Of a DNA stretch of 33,497 nucleotides, positions 26,054 to 33,497 are shown in pieces (position 1 is the first letter of the stretch; each line of letters begins with the position of its first letter). The stretch covers positions 1-33,497 of the forward strand of contig UCHD01000013.1 in the NCBI GenBank assembly GCA_900472175.1. The letters run 5' to 3'. The translations under genes and the position numbers were made by a program. Below the pieces are notes generated by a model. The model had not been told where the DNA came from. It saw only the letters and a list, made by a program, of their open reading frames with translations, and did not search any database. Source of the DNA: Hyphomicrobiales bacterium. GTDB lineage: Bacteria > Pseudomonadota > Alphaproteobacteria > Rhizobiales > Rhizobiaceae.

Positions 26054-27252
26054 GCGAGCGGGTCCCGGTCGCGGCCATCATTGGTCTCGGTGTCACGCAG
26101 AATATCGGTTACGGCACCCTCTACTATAGCTTCAGCATCCTCGCGCCGGACATGGCACGGGATCTTGGCCTCCCGAACGAATGGATTTTCGGGGCTTTGT
26201 CGGTGGCGCTGCTGATCGGTGGCTTCAGCGCCCCATGGTTGGGCAGCATGTTCGATCGCGTTGGCGCGGGACGGGTCATGGCGATCGGCTCGGTTATCGC
26301 AGCATTTGCTCTCGTGGCCTGTGCCTTCGCGCCCAACCGCACATCGTATCTCGTAGCGCTGATTGGGATCGAGGTTGCCGCCAACCTGGTGCAATATGGT
26401 GCGGCTTTCGCGCTGCTCGTTCAATTGCGCCCGTCGGTCGCCCAGAAGAGTATCACTTATCTCACCCTGATCGCCGGCTTTGCCTCGACGATGTTCTGGC
26501 CGATTACCACGGCGCTGCATGAGCACCTCTCCTGGCAAAACGTATATCTCGTGTTCGCGGCACTCAACCTGTTGATCTGCGCTCCTATCCACGCGTGGCT
26601 TTCACGTGGCGCTCCAACTGCTCGAGCGATGACATCCACCCCGCCGGCAAAGGTCGTCGGCCTTGTCATGCCGGAGCACAAGCGTTTGTCCTTCGTGCTG
26701 ATGGTCACCGGGTTCTCGCTCATGTCATTGGTCGGCGCGGCCATGCTCGTCCACATGGTGCCGATCCTGTCAGGACTGGGTCTGGGGACATCGGCCGCCC
26801 TTGTCGGAGCCGTGTTCGGGCCCTCTCAGGTGCTGAGCCGCCTGATCAACATGGTGATCGGCAAGAACCTGAATCCGCTCCACCTCGCCTTGATTGCAGC
26901 AGCGCTGATACCATTCGGCGCGCTCGTTCTGGTCGTTTCGGCACCCGCAGTCGCGGGCGCTATCGTTTTCGCGATGATTTTCGGGATGGGCAACGGTCTG
27001 CTGAGCATTGTGACCGGGACCCTCCCGCTCGCTTTATTTGGAAGCGATGGCTACGGGAAGCTTCAGGGCAAGATGATGGCTGCCCGCCTGATCCTCTCGG
27101 CACTGGCACCGTTTGCGTTGGCAATTTCGATGGAAAATATCGGCATCGCACCCTCAATAGGAGCCGTCGTGTTCCTGGGCTCGGCGGCGCTGCTATTCTT
27201 CCTTGCAATTGGGTGGGTGACACGGCCAACAGCCCCAAGCTCTACAGCATAG
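26050..27252 (+). CDS. MFS transporter of the ars operon (possibly ArsK-like)
   Basis: The 400-residue protein has about twelve transmembrane helices and an MFS loop motif between helices 2 and 3 ([16 protein letters not shown]). It is translationally coupled to arsH by an ATGA overlap, so it very likely exports an arsenical. Agrobacterium ArsK is an MFS exporter of arsenite, antimonite and trivalent organoarsenicals, and this may be its counterpart, but I cannot show sequence identity. Its stop lies 113 bases before tniA, so the transposition module begins just beyond the operon. Confidence 0.85.
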   Translation: MSERVPVAAIIGLGVTQNIGYGTLYYSFSILAPDMARDLGLPNEWIFGALSVALLIGGFSAPWLGSMFDRVGAGRVMAIGSVIAAFALVACAFAPNRTSYLVALIGIEVAANLVQYGAAFALLVQLRPSVAQKSITYLTLIAGFASTMFWPITTALHEHLSWQNVYLVFAALNLLICAPIHAWLSRGAPTARAMTSTPPAKVVGLVMPEHKRLSFVLMVTGFSLMSLVGAAMLVHMVPILSGLGLGTSAALVGAVFGPSQVLSRLINMVIGKNLNPLHLALIAAALIPFGALVLVVSAPAVAGAIVFAMIFGMGNGLLSIVTGTLPLALFGSDGYGKLQGKMMAARLILSALAPFALAISMENIGIAPSIGAVVFLGSAALLFFLAIGWVTRPTAPSSTA

Positions 27253-27365
27253 GTGTAGCTGGATTATCCTTGTCAAGGATCTGTAACGATCTGGAGTCAT
27301 CCTTAGGTGCCGAGGTAGTCGGCGCAGACTTTCACTCGAACCGTGATGGGACGAGGAGATCTTCG

Positions 27366-29003
27366 ATGACGAAGAGACCCGATAAACTGTCGGCAAGTGA
27401 GGCTGCCTGGACGAAGGCGGTTACCCGCGAGGCGTTAATTCGCCCATTGGCTGCGGCATCGCGGATACCTGCATTGAAATTTGCGCGAGTGTGCCGAGAG
27501 CTCGATCTGAGGCGGTCGCGACTTTATGAACTCATTGCCCTGTATCGAGCGGCACCCGTGGTCAGTTCACTTCTCGATGAGGTGCCGGGCCAAGCCAAGG
27601 GCGGGCGGCGACTGCTTCCCCACGTCGAAGAGGTTATCGAGGCAGCGATGCGCGATACCTATCGGCGCCGAGAAAGGCCAACTGCGAAGGCACTTCACGA
27701 CCGTGTGCGTCAGCTATGCCATGAGGCAGGTGTTGCTGCTCCCTCAGTGAAAACGGTAAGGGCACGTATCCGCCAAGCCGATCAGAAGGCACTCTATCGC
27801 GATAGGGAAGGGGCGAAAGCCGCGCAGGAACGATTTGCACCCGTCGTCCAGGAATACTGTGCAGACTATGCGTTTCAGGTGGTTCAGATCGACCACACTT
27901 TGGTGGATTTGTTCATCGTCGACACCGTCCATCGCCGCCCCTTGCAAAGACCATGGCTGACATTGGCGATCGACATCGCAAGCCGGATGGTTGCCGGGTT
28001 CCATGTCAGTTTGGAGAGCCCCTCATCGACATCGGTTGCCCTGGTCGTTCAACAGCTGGTCTTGCCGAAAGGCCCGTGGCTCGAGGATCGGAACATGGAG
28101 GCAGATTGGCCGGCCCACGGGCTCCCGGATATCATTCATCTCGATAACGCTCGCGAGTTTCACGGCAAGGCCCTCGTTCGAGGGGCGGCTGAGCACGGAA
28201 TCTCTCTCGTCCACCGACCGGTTCAACGCCCGCATTACGGTGCCCATATTGAGCGGCTGATCGGCACCATGATGGGGGCAGTACACATGCTGCCGGGTTC
28301 CACTTCGAGCAATGTTTCTGATCGGGGCGCTTACGACTCCGAAAAGCAATCAGTGATGACCATGGACGAGCTGGAGAGGTGGCTCACGCTCCAAATCACA
28401 GGCCGTTATCACGCCGAAATTCACCGAGGCCTGGGCTTGCCACCGCGGCTTGCTTGGGATGACAGCCTCGCTGATCGGCCGTATCCATTAAGGCTCCCAC
28501 ACGATCCCGGCCAGTTTCTGAAGGACTTTTTGCCGTTCGAAGAACGGTTCGTCCGCAGGGACGGCATCCATCTGTTCGGGATCCGCTATTGGGACGATGT
28601 GCTCAGCCCGTGGGCCGGCCGGGGCCAGCGCGTGCGTGTCAGGTATGATCCGCGTGATCTCTCCCGTGTTCAGGTTGAGGGCGCCGACAGCTTCGTCTGG
28701 ACGGTCCATTTTGCTGATCTTCGGCACCCGCGCATCACGCTGGGCGAACATCGTGTGGCCTTGGCAGCATTGCGGGCAAGAGGCGCCCGGGCCGTCAACG
28801 AAGATCTGATCTTCTCGACGATCGCCGAGCAGCGGCGGCTCCTGGCGGAGGCCACGGGGAGAACTCGGGCCGCGCGCCGGAATGCTGAGCGAAGTGAGCG
28901 CGCATTGTCCGCAGGTCGGAGTCGTGATGCTCTCCCCGTTGATCAGCCTGTCCTGGAGATCTTCGAGGAACTGCCACCATTGTCCGTGGAGGAGTGGTCA
29001 TGA
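27366..29003 (+). CDS. tniA: TniA, DDE transposase
   Basis: This 545-residue protein has N-terminal helix-turn-helix DNA-binding regions (about 30-135) and a rve-type catalytic core. The acidic triad is Asp176 (VQIDHTLVD), Asp260 (IIHLDNAREF) and Glu296 (HIERLIGT); the last two are separated by 35 residues, the D35E signature. A Mu-type C-terminal domain follows (about 420-490). It is the strand-transfer subunit of Tn5053/Tn402-like elements. The ATG at 27366 follows GAGGAG. Its stop overlaps the tniB start (ATGA). Confidence 0.94.
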   Translation: MTKRPDKLSASEAAWTKAVTREALIRPLAAASRIPALKFARVCRELDLRRSRLYELIALYRAAPVVSSLLDEVPGQAKGGRRLLPHVEEVIEAAMRDTYRRRERPTAKALHDRVRQLCHEAGVAAPSVKTVRARIRQADQKALYRDREGAKAAQERFAPVVQEYCADYAFQVVQIDHTLVDLFIVDTVHRRPLQRPWLTLAIDIASRMVAGFHVSLESPSSTSVALVVQQLVLPKGPWLEDRNMEADWPAHGLPDIIHLDNAREFHGKALVRGAAEHGISLVHRPVQRPHYGAHIERLIGTMMGAVHMLPGSTSSNVSDRGAYDSEKQSVMTMDELERWLTLQITGRYHAEIHRGLGLPPRLAWDDSLADRPYPLRLPHDPGQFLKDFLPFEERFVRRDGIHLFGIRYWDDVLSPWAGRGQRVRVRYDPRDLSRVQVEGADSFVWTVHFADLRHPRITLGEHRVALAALRARGARAVNEDLIFSTIAEQRRLLAEATGRTRAARRNAERSERALSAGRSRDALPVDQPVLEIFEELPPLSVEEWS

Positions 29004-29917
29004 CCGCATACGAGCACCTACAGCCGGCGTATCGCCAGTATGCCGATCTCGACACCGATGAGCGCATTGCCTGGCTGCGCGCCGATCGATGGCTTGAGAC
29101 CTCACAAGCGACCGCGGTGATCAGGCGGCTAGAGGATCTTCTGTCTTACCCTCCGCGCGACCGGATGCCCTGCTTTCTCCTCTATGGCGACACCGGTATC
29201 GGCAAGACCAAGATCATTCGGAAATTCCTACGTGATCATCCGCCTCGGTTCGACCGGAGCACAGGCGTCACGACGATGCCTGTCGTTGCCATGCAGATGC
29301 CGGCCGAGCCGATCGAGCGCGATGTCTATGGTGAGCTGTTGAATGCAATGGGCGCGCCGGGTCCCCAGTACGAAGCCGCATGGCGCCTGAAGGCCATTTG
29401 TCGAAGCATGATGCGTGACATGGGCGTTCGGATGCTGATCATCGACGAGATCCACGCCGTCCTGACCGGCACATTTCGCCAGCAGCGAATATTCCTCAAT
29501 GTCATCCGGTTCCTTGCCAACGACCTGAAGGTGCCCCTGATTTGCGCAGGGACGGATCTTGCAAGGCAAGCCTTGCTCACGGACCAGCAGCTCGCCGAGC
29601 GGTTCGAAGCCCTTCATCTGAAACGTTGGTCCAACGACAGGCATCTCGCGCAGCTTCTGTCGAGCCTTGCTGGCATTCTCCCGCTCCGGCAGCCATCTGA
29701 TACCGGCTCTGCCGTCGTCCGGAAACGCGTCCTTGAGCTGACCGACGGTGTAACTGTTCGGATTTTCCGGCTGATCGAGACCGCCGCAGTCGAGGCCATC
29801 CGCAGTGGCGATGAGCGCATGACCATCGAAAGCTTCACTGGCGGCGATCTGGTCTTGCCCCTGATTTCGATGACGCGGTATTCGGAGCGGCAGCTGCAAA
29901 GGCGGATCACTCGGTGA
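29000..29917 (+). CDS. tniB: TniB, AAA+ ATPase of transposition
   Basis: The product has 305 residues with Walker A GDTGIGKT (63-70) and Walker B MLIIDE (145-150) and belongs to the TniB/TnsC group of AAA+ regulators. It would activate TniA and help choose targets, as TnsC does in Tn7. The start at 29000 overlaps tniA by four bases and the stop overlaps tniQ by four, so the three proteins are translationally coupled. Confidence 0.94.
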   Translation: MTAYEHLQPAYRQYADLDTDERIAWLRADRWLETSQATAVIRRLEDLLSYPPRDRMPCFLLYGDTGIGKTKIIRKFLRDHPPRFDRSTGVTTMPVVAMQMPAEPIERDVYGELLNAMGAPGPQYEAAWRLKAICRSMMRDMGVRMLIIDEIHAVLTGTFRQQRIFLNVIRFLANDLKVPLICAGTDLARQALLTDQQLAERFEALHLKRWSNDRHLAQLLSSLAGILPLRQPSDTGSAVVRKRVLELTDGVTVRIFRLIETAAVEAIRSGDERMTIESFTGGDLVLPLISMTRYSERQLQRRITR

Positions 29918-31008
29918 GGCATACTCCACTCCTCCCGTTGGCGCCGCGACCATATGCCGACGAGCTGATCTCGTCGTGGCAGGCGCGGGTTGCGGTGCGG
30001 TATTCCCAGCGGAGTGCTGATATCGATGCCTGGCTGGATCTCGACAGCCCAACCCATAAGGACCTCGATCCCGACCCGATAAGTCTTTGGAGATGGACCC
30101 GCGCTTGCAGGATCCGCCCCGACGTCGTCGAGGCGCTGGCGCTATCCCGCCACGCTGCCCCGCTTGGCTATGTCCGACAGGCCCGATGGCGCGGCATTTG
30201 CCCCACCTGCCTGGAAGGCGACCGGCGAAACGGCCGCGATCAGTACATTCGCAGAAGCTGGTCGCGCTCTGAGGTCGTGGCTTGCCTCCTCCACCGAGTT
30301 CGCCTGCGCTTCTCCTGCTGGAAATGTTTCACTCGATGCGACTTCCGGTTTGAATACTGGGATGGATTGGCCGAACTGATTTGCTCCGACTGTATGGCGG
30401 CCGTGTCGCGTGCCCCGCCGGCTCCCTGTGAGCTTCGTCACGCCAACCTGCTGATTGCGACGATGGAGGCGATCGATGATGCCGAGAAGGGGAGGGGCGG
30501 TCCGGATCTTGCTGAGTTCGAAAAGGCCATCCAATTTCTTTGGAGTGATTCCACGAACAGCGGAAAACCCGAGATCACCTTCTTCAATGTCCAAAGCACG
30601 CCCGGGCCGGCTTCCATCCCGGTGAACGCAGCTGCGCCGTTGACGTGCTTGTCTATGACATGGAGGTCCAACACTCTTCTGACGATTGCACAGATGCTGG
30701 ATATCGGCAGCGCGCAATCCGATCTCGGACCGCCTAGCGATTGGCTGACACTCGCCTATCAGCGATTTAGAAGCAAGGTTGCTGACGAACCGAGCTTACC
30801 CGAGCGACCTAAAGCGAAACCTCATCGAGTGGCACTGTCGCTTCGACCTAACGCCGACTATCTTCGGCTGGCCGTTGAGACGATGAAGGATCCACTTCGG
30901 CGCGAACTCGTCACATTGGGGGCACGCGACCGCTCCAAAGCACTGTCGCGGTTAGCACGAGATTTGCTCAGTTCCGCAGAAGCCCAAATCGAAAAGCCTC
31001 ATCCATGA
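29914..31008 (+). CDS. tniQ: TniQ, target-selection protein (TnsD/TniQ family)
   Basis: The 364-residue protein has an N-terminal TniQ domain opening with LPLAPRPYADELISSWQARVA. It carries cysteines arranged as zinc ribbons (ICPTCL, then SCWKCFTRC and LICSDC). The C-terminal half is less conserved. TniQ/TnsD proteins bind target DNA and recruit TniB/TnsC. GTG start in a GTGA overlap with tniB. Its last 41 bases overlap the 3' end of the resolvase gene read from the opposite strand. Confidence 0.93.
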   Translation: MRHTPLLPLAPRPYADELISSWQARVAVRYSQRSADIDAWLDLDSPTHKDLDPDPISLWRWTRACRIRPDVVEALALSRHAAPLGYVRQARWRGICPTCLEGDRRNGRDQYIRRSWSRSEVVACLLHRVRLRFSCWKCFTRCDFRFEYWDGLAELICSDCMAAVSRAPPAPCELRHANLLIATMEAIDDAEKGRGGPDLAEFEKAIQFLWSDSTNSGKPEITFFNVQSTPGPASIPVNAAAPLTCLSMTWRSNTLLTIAQMLDIGSAQSDLGPPSDWLTLAYQRFRSKVADEPSLPERPKAKPHRVALSLRPNADYLRLAVETMKDPLRRELVTLGARDRSKALSRLARDLLSSAEAQIEKPHP

Positions 31009-31885
31009 GCGCTTTGACAGAAGAGGGCTGCCATTTTCGGCCGCCGCGCACGGGGCGCTCCCCCATCTGGTCGAGTTGGCCTGCAATGTCCCGCAGCGAC
31101 AAGGTCGGATCCGCGATGGCGATCGCCGCCACCAGTTTCATCAGGTGATCTTCTGGCGGCCGACGCGGCGAGCGGGCCAGCAGTTCGGCGTCAGCGAGTT
31201 TTTCATGGACCATGCGATGGACGGCGCGGCGCAGCCTCTCGACGGTCCAATCATGGCCCTTGCGGTTGAGGACCCGCACCACGTTGTCCCAGCTGTGCTG
31301 CGGCCGAAGCTGTTTTACCGTCGGAAGCCAAGTCTGAGCGGACGTGATCAGCTCGTCGAGATAGACCTGGTTCTTGGCTGCTGCGGCGAGACGGATTGCT
31401 TCCGGCCGCCGCTCGCGAAGGCCGGGGTTACCGGCGAGCCGACCGCGGGCCTTGGCAGCTTTCATCCCTGATTTTGTCCGCTCTGCAATGAGCGCGCGTT
31501 CTAGCTGCGCGACGGCACCAAGGACTTGGAGTGAGAACATACCCTGCGGCGTCGATGTGTCGATCGGATCGCGAAGCGATCGGAAGTGGACGCCGCGCTG
31601 CTCGAGGTTCTCGATGACATCGAGCAGGTGGCTGACGGACCTAGCAAGACGATCCAGACGCACCACGACGAGAACGTCACCGGTAGACAGTTCCTTTAGC
31701 ACCCTGGTGAGGACCGGTCGGGATCTTGATGCGCCCGATCCGTGCTCTTGGTGGATGCGGTCACAGCCTGCCGCCCGCAGCTCATCAACCTGGGCATCAT
31801 GCACCTGATCGTCCGTCGAAACGCGCGCGTAGCCGATCAATCGACGGGGTGGGGGAGGAATATTGCTTTTTGGCGATTTTGCCAT
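30968..31885 (-). CDS. serine recombinase (resolvase/invertase family) with extended C-terminus
   Basis: The product is 305 residues from the ATG at 31885. The resolvase N-terminal domain starts RRLIGYARVSTDDQ, with catalytic Ser23, and continues with VVVRLDRLARS and a LERALIAERTKSG helix. After the usual end (about residue 190) there is a further 115-residue helical part, longer than Tn3-type resolvases and like TniR/recombinase-zipper variants. Tn5053-type elements usually have the resolvase gene in the same direction as tniQ; here it converges with it. The resolution site probably lies upstream (31886-32050). Confidence 0.88.
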   Translation of the reverse strand: MAKSPKSNIPPPPRRLIGYARVSTDDQVHDAQVDELRAAGCDRIHQEHGSGASRSRPVLTRVLKELSTGDVLVVVRLDRLARSVSHLLDVIENLEQRGVHFRSLRDPIDTSTPQGMFSLQVLGAVAQLERALIAERTKSGMKAAKARGRLAGNPGLRERRPEAIRLAAAAKNQVYLDELITSAQTWLPTVKQLRPQHSWDNVVRVLNRKGHDWTVERLRRAVHRMVHEKLADAELLARSPRRPPEDHLMKLVAAIAIADPTLSLRDIAGQLDQMGERPVRGGRKWQPSSVKALMDEAFRFGLLRN

Positions 31886-32194
31886 GGATTTCGGTCTGAT
31901 TCCGGTGTCTTTGTTCAGATAAGAAATGCGGTAATAAAGGGTCCTTTGCAAGCGTGTTTTATGCTTCGAGTGCGAGTCCGTAGAGCGCGATTTATGACCC
32001 TTCACTGGTGTCTGGCCATCCAGCAAGTCGAAAGCGCGCCAGCGGCGCTCTGAGGCGGAAACGCTGGAAAATAAGGCTTCTGATGGCATGATGTTCGCTG
32101 ATCGGCTCGCCGACGGACAACGCCGACCGAAATTCGCCTCGGAGGCTGCGGCGAGTGCGGCTGTAGGTGAGCGGCCAAGTGCGAAGGGCGAGCT

Positions 32195-32261
32195 GAATCC
32201 GCCGAATTAGGGCGAAATGCCCCCGAGATCGCTGGAAATGTGGGGAATCCGCTGAACTAGG
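32195..32261 (-). repeat. two copies of the 17-bp motif shared with the integrase upstream region
   Basis: GAATCCGCCGAATTAGG (32195-32211) and GAATCCGCTGAACTAGG (32245-32261) are, on the other strand, copies of the motif at 21912-21995. Relative to the gene that follows (DUF1612 here, integrase there) all copies face the same way, and two copies are about 49 bp apart in both places. Confidence 0.65.
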
Positions 32262-32298
32262 ATGGCCGACATTTCTGATTTGCGACTCCAGATCAACT

Positions 32299-32327
32299 AC
32301 CATCGATAAACGCTTGTTATCGATGGT
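32299..32327. repeat. perfect 11-7-11 palindrome
   Basis: Arms ACCATCGATAA (32299-32309) and TTATCGATGGT (32317-32327) are perfect inverted repeats around the 7-base centre ACGCTTG. This is the geometry of a tyrosine-recombinase core site; it is not followed by a T run on either strand, which speaks against a terminator. It may equally be an operator for the DUF1612 gene 77 bases downstream. Confidence 0.6.
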
Positions 32328-32403
32328 TAGGGCTCAAACCCTCAAACGTACCATGTGAAGAACCGTAATATTCATATAGAGTTCCTATAAGAAATCATTT
32401 ACC

Positions 32404-33497
32404 ATGATTTCAATGGCTTACGATCTCACGAAAATCAGCATGAGTACCTTGATGGAGCCGGCTTTTCGCGCGGGTACCGCGCTCACGCGTCTGGACGAGC
32501 GAATCGCCCGTTCCCCGGTCGGTCAGGGATGGGTGGAACGATCCCAGTTCACTGATGCCTGCGCCTCGCTATGGATCGACGGCGAACTCGTCCATCTCGA
32601 AGACCTAGTCCTCCACGACGCCACGAAGGATATTCGCACACCCACCCATGAGCTGACAATCGCCCGCGACGTGCTTCGCACCCGCCGGCGCATCGCCGCC
32701 CAACTTCCCGGCTGGGCATTGTCGGCAGACGGTATTCGGACACTGCGAAAAACGTCGGAGATCACGGCGGCGGACATGGACGAGGTAGAGACGACAGCCG
32801 CCATCCGGCGGGTGGTCGTTAACGATCCGGTAGGGGAGGGGAAAGACGCCGACGACATCGAAAATCTCCCTGGCGTCGACTATGCTGCCATCGATGCTGT
32901 GTTGGCCCGATCGGAGGCGGCGATCGCGAACGCCACACGGCCCGACCGCGGCGGCGGGCCCGAAAAAAATCCGATGATCTATGATCTCGACTGGGACGAG
33001 GACGCGCGGCTCGACGAATGGCGCGGCGTGCTGCGGCAGGCAGAAAACTTGCCAGCGATGCTGCAGGCCATCATCGCCCTCGATGCCTGGAACGAGCTTT
33101 CCGTCCTTCAGCACGCGCCCTGGCTCGGCCGGCTGCTGGCCGCGTCGATATTGCGCCAGACCGGCGTTACCACCGGTGCCCATCTCGCCGCCATCAATCT
33201 CGGCCTGAAATCCATTCCCGTCGATCGACGCCGGCATCGTGATAGGGAAACCCGGATGCTGGCCATCGCCCACGGACTGATCGCGGCCGCAGAGATCGGG
33301 CTCAAGGAGCATGACAGGCTGGCGCTGTCTCGAACACTGATGGAGCGAAAGCTGGAAGGGCGCCGGACATCTTCAAAACTGCCGGAGCTGGTTGAGTTGG
33401 TGATGGCCAAACCGTTGGTGTCGGCAAAAATGGTGGCCAAGACGCTGGAAGTGACGCCGCAGGCGGCGCGGCGGATCGTTTTGGAGCTCGGCTTGCG
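32404..33497 (+). CDS. DUF1612 / HTH protein of the RHE_PE00001 (Y4cF-like) type, 3' end cut off
   Basis: An open frame of 364 codons runs off the window edge. The body contains [26 protein letters not shown] and an [28 protein letters not shown] block. A C-terminal helix-turn-helix region ([33 protein letters not shown]) follows. This matches the DUF1612-plus-HTH architecture common on rhizobial plasmids, also described as Fic-like or integrase-neighbouring proteins of unknown role. The ATG at 32404 is chosen; one at 32413 is also possible, with no strong ribosome site for either. The window end removes only the last few residues, judging from the HTH position. Confidence 0.85.
   Translation, partial: MISMAYDLTKISMSTLMEPAFRAGTALTRLDERIARSPVGQGWVERSQFTDACASLWIDGELVHLEDLVLHDATKDIRTPTHELTIARDVLRTRRRIAAQLPGWALSADGIRTLRKTSEITAADMDEVETTAAIRRVVVNDPVGEGKDADDIENLPGVDYAAIDAVLARSEAAIANATRPDRGGGPEKNPMIYDLDWDEDARLDEWRGVLRQAENLPAMLQAIIALDAWNELSVLQHAPWLGRLLAASILRQTGVTTGAHLAAINLGLKSIPVDRRRHRDRETRMLAIAHGLIAAAEIGLKEHDRLALSRTLMERKLEGRRTSSKLPELVELVMAKPLVSAKMVAKTLEVTPQAARRIVLELGL

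Larger units (their letters stand above)
27288..32294 (+). mobile_element. candidate Tn5053/Tn7-like tni transposition unit
   Basis: tniA-tniB-tniQ and a serine resolvase form a compact module. Limits are tentative. GATCTGGAGTC at 27288-27298 recurs inverted at 32284-32294, and inside these GACTTTCACTCGAA (27327-27340) is matched inverted, with two differences, at 31965-31978. No 5-bp target duplication is seen at the outer pair, so true ends may differ. Confidence 0.45.
31886..32403. other. 518-bp control and repeat region, no gene
   Basis: This lies between the divergent resolvase and DUF1612 genes. It contains AAAGG-GT-CCTTT (31937-31948 region), a possible res half-site, one inner and one outer copy of the putative transposon end repeats (31965 and 32284), two 17-bp motifs shared with the integrase promoter, and the palindrome at 32299-32327. 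A frame in line with the resolvase runs back to 32089 but reads as noncoding. Confidence 0.55.

Noticed and set aside
27266..27280. ATCCTTG-T-CAAGGAT palindrome just after the MFS gene
   Set aside because: As an RNA hairpin it leaves only about 5 pairs and no T run, so it is not called a terminator; it could be a chance palindrome or a regulatory site.
31886..32089. N-terminal extension of the serine recombinase up to an ATG at 32089
   Set aside because: The extra 68 residues are basic and unlike the family; the resolvase fold begins shortly after the ATG at 31885.

Overview
The window looks like part of a large, self-transmissible repABC plasmid from the Rhizobiaceae (Agrobacterium/Rhizobium/Ensifer group). 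The evidence is a complete repABC replication and partition cassette, a Ti-plasmid-type traI-trb mating-pair-formation operon read divergently from it, TraR-type tra boxes between the two, and rhizobial accessory genes. No rRNA, tRNA or CRISPR array was seen.

Layout. 1-1700: a cut-off reading frame, two unrecognised or doubtful small genes and a VOC-fold protein. 1610-2881: a membrane diguanylate cyclase, convergent with the trb operon. 3471-13795 (minus strand): traI-trbBCDEJKLFGHI, tightly packed with many 1-29 bp overlaps. 13796-14161: divergent control region with two tra boxes whose centres are 90 bp apart. 14162-17809: repA, repB and repC, with a counter-transcribed RNA (inc-alpha) between repB and repC. 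Three parS-like 16-mers lie at 15390, 15502 and 17986. 18327-20566: accessory genes (a protein with a HEPN-like motif, a methyltransferase, a PhnB/VOC-like protein). 20565-21839: a tyrosine recombinase with a cluster of repeats at its 3' side. 21994-27252: a DUF6428-type gene divergent from an arsenic operon arsR-arsC(LMW-PTP)-arsN2-acr3-arsC(glutaredoxin type)-arsH-MFS. 27366-31885: a Tn5053/Tn7-like module tniA-tniB-tniQ plus a convergently read serine resolvase. 32404-end: a DUF1612/HTH protein of the rhizobial RHE_PE00001 type, cut by the window edge.

How it fits together. TraI makes the acyl-homoserine lactone, and TraR bound to the tra boxes would activate both trb (transfer) and repABC (copy number), as known for Ti plasmids. 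However, traR and traM are not next to trbI here. RepA and RepB with the parS sites segregate the plasmid, and the antisense RNA limits RepC. The ars operon reduces arsenate by two unrelated enzymes, exports arsenite and probably detoxifies organoarsenicals. The tni module and the tyrosine recombinase are the likely agents that brought accessory DNA in.

The observations most worth checking are these: a shared C-terminal tail on TrbJ and TrbK; a repeated 17-bp motif found both upstream of the integrase and upstream of the DUF1612 gene; an 11-7-11 palindrome at 32299-32327 shaped like a tyrosine-recombinase core site; a repeat cluster beside the integrase; and a HEPN-like gene with two operator-like repeats upstream.
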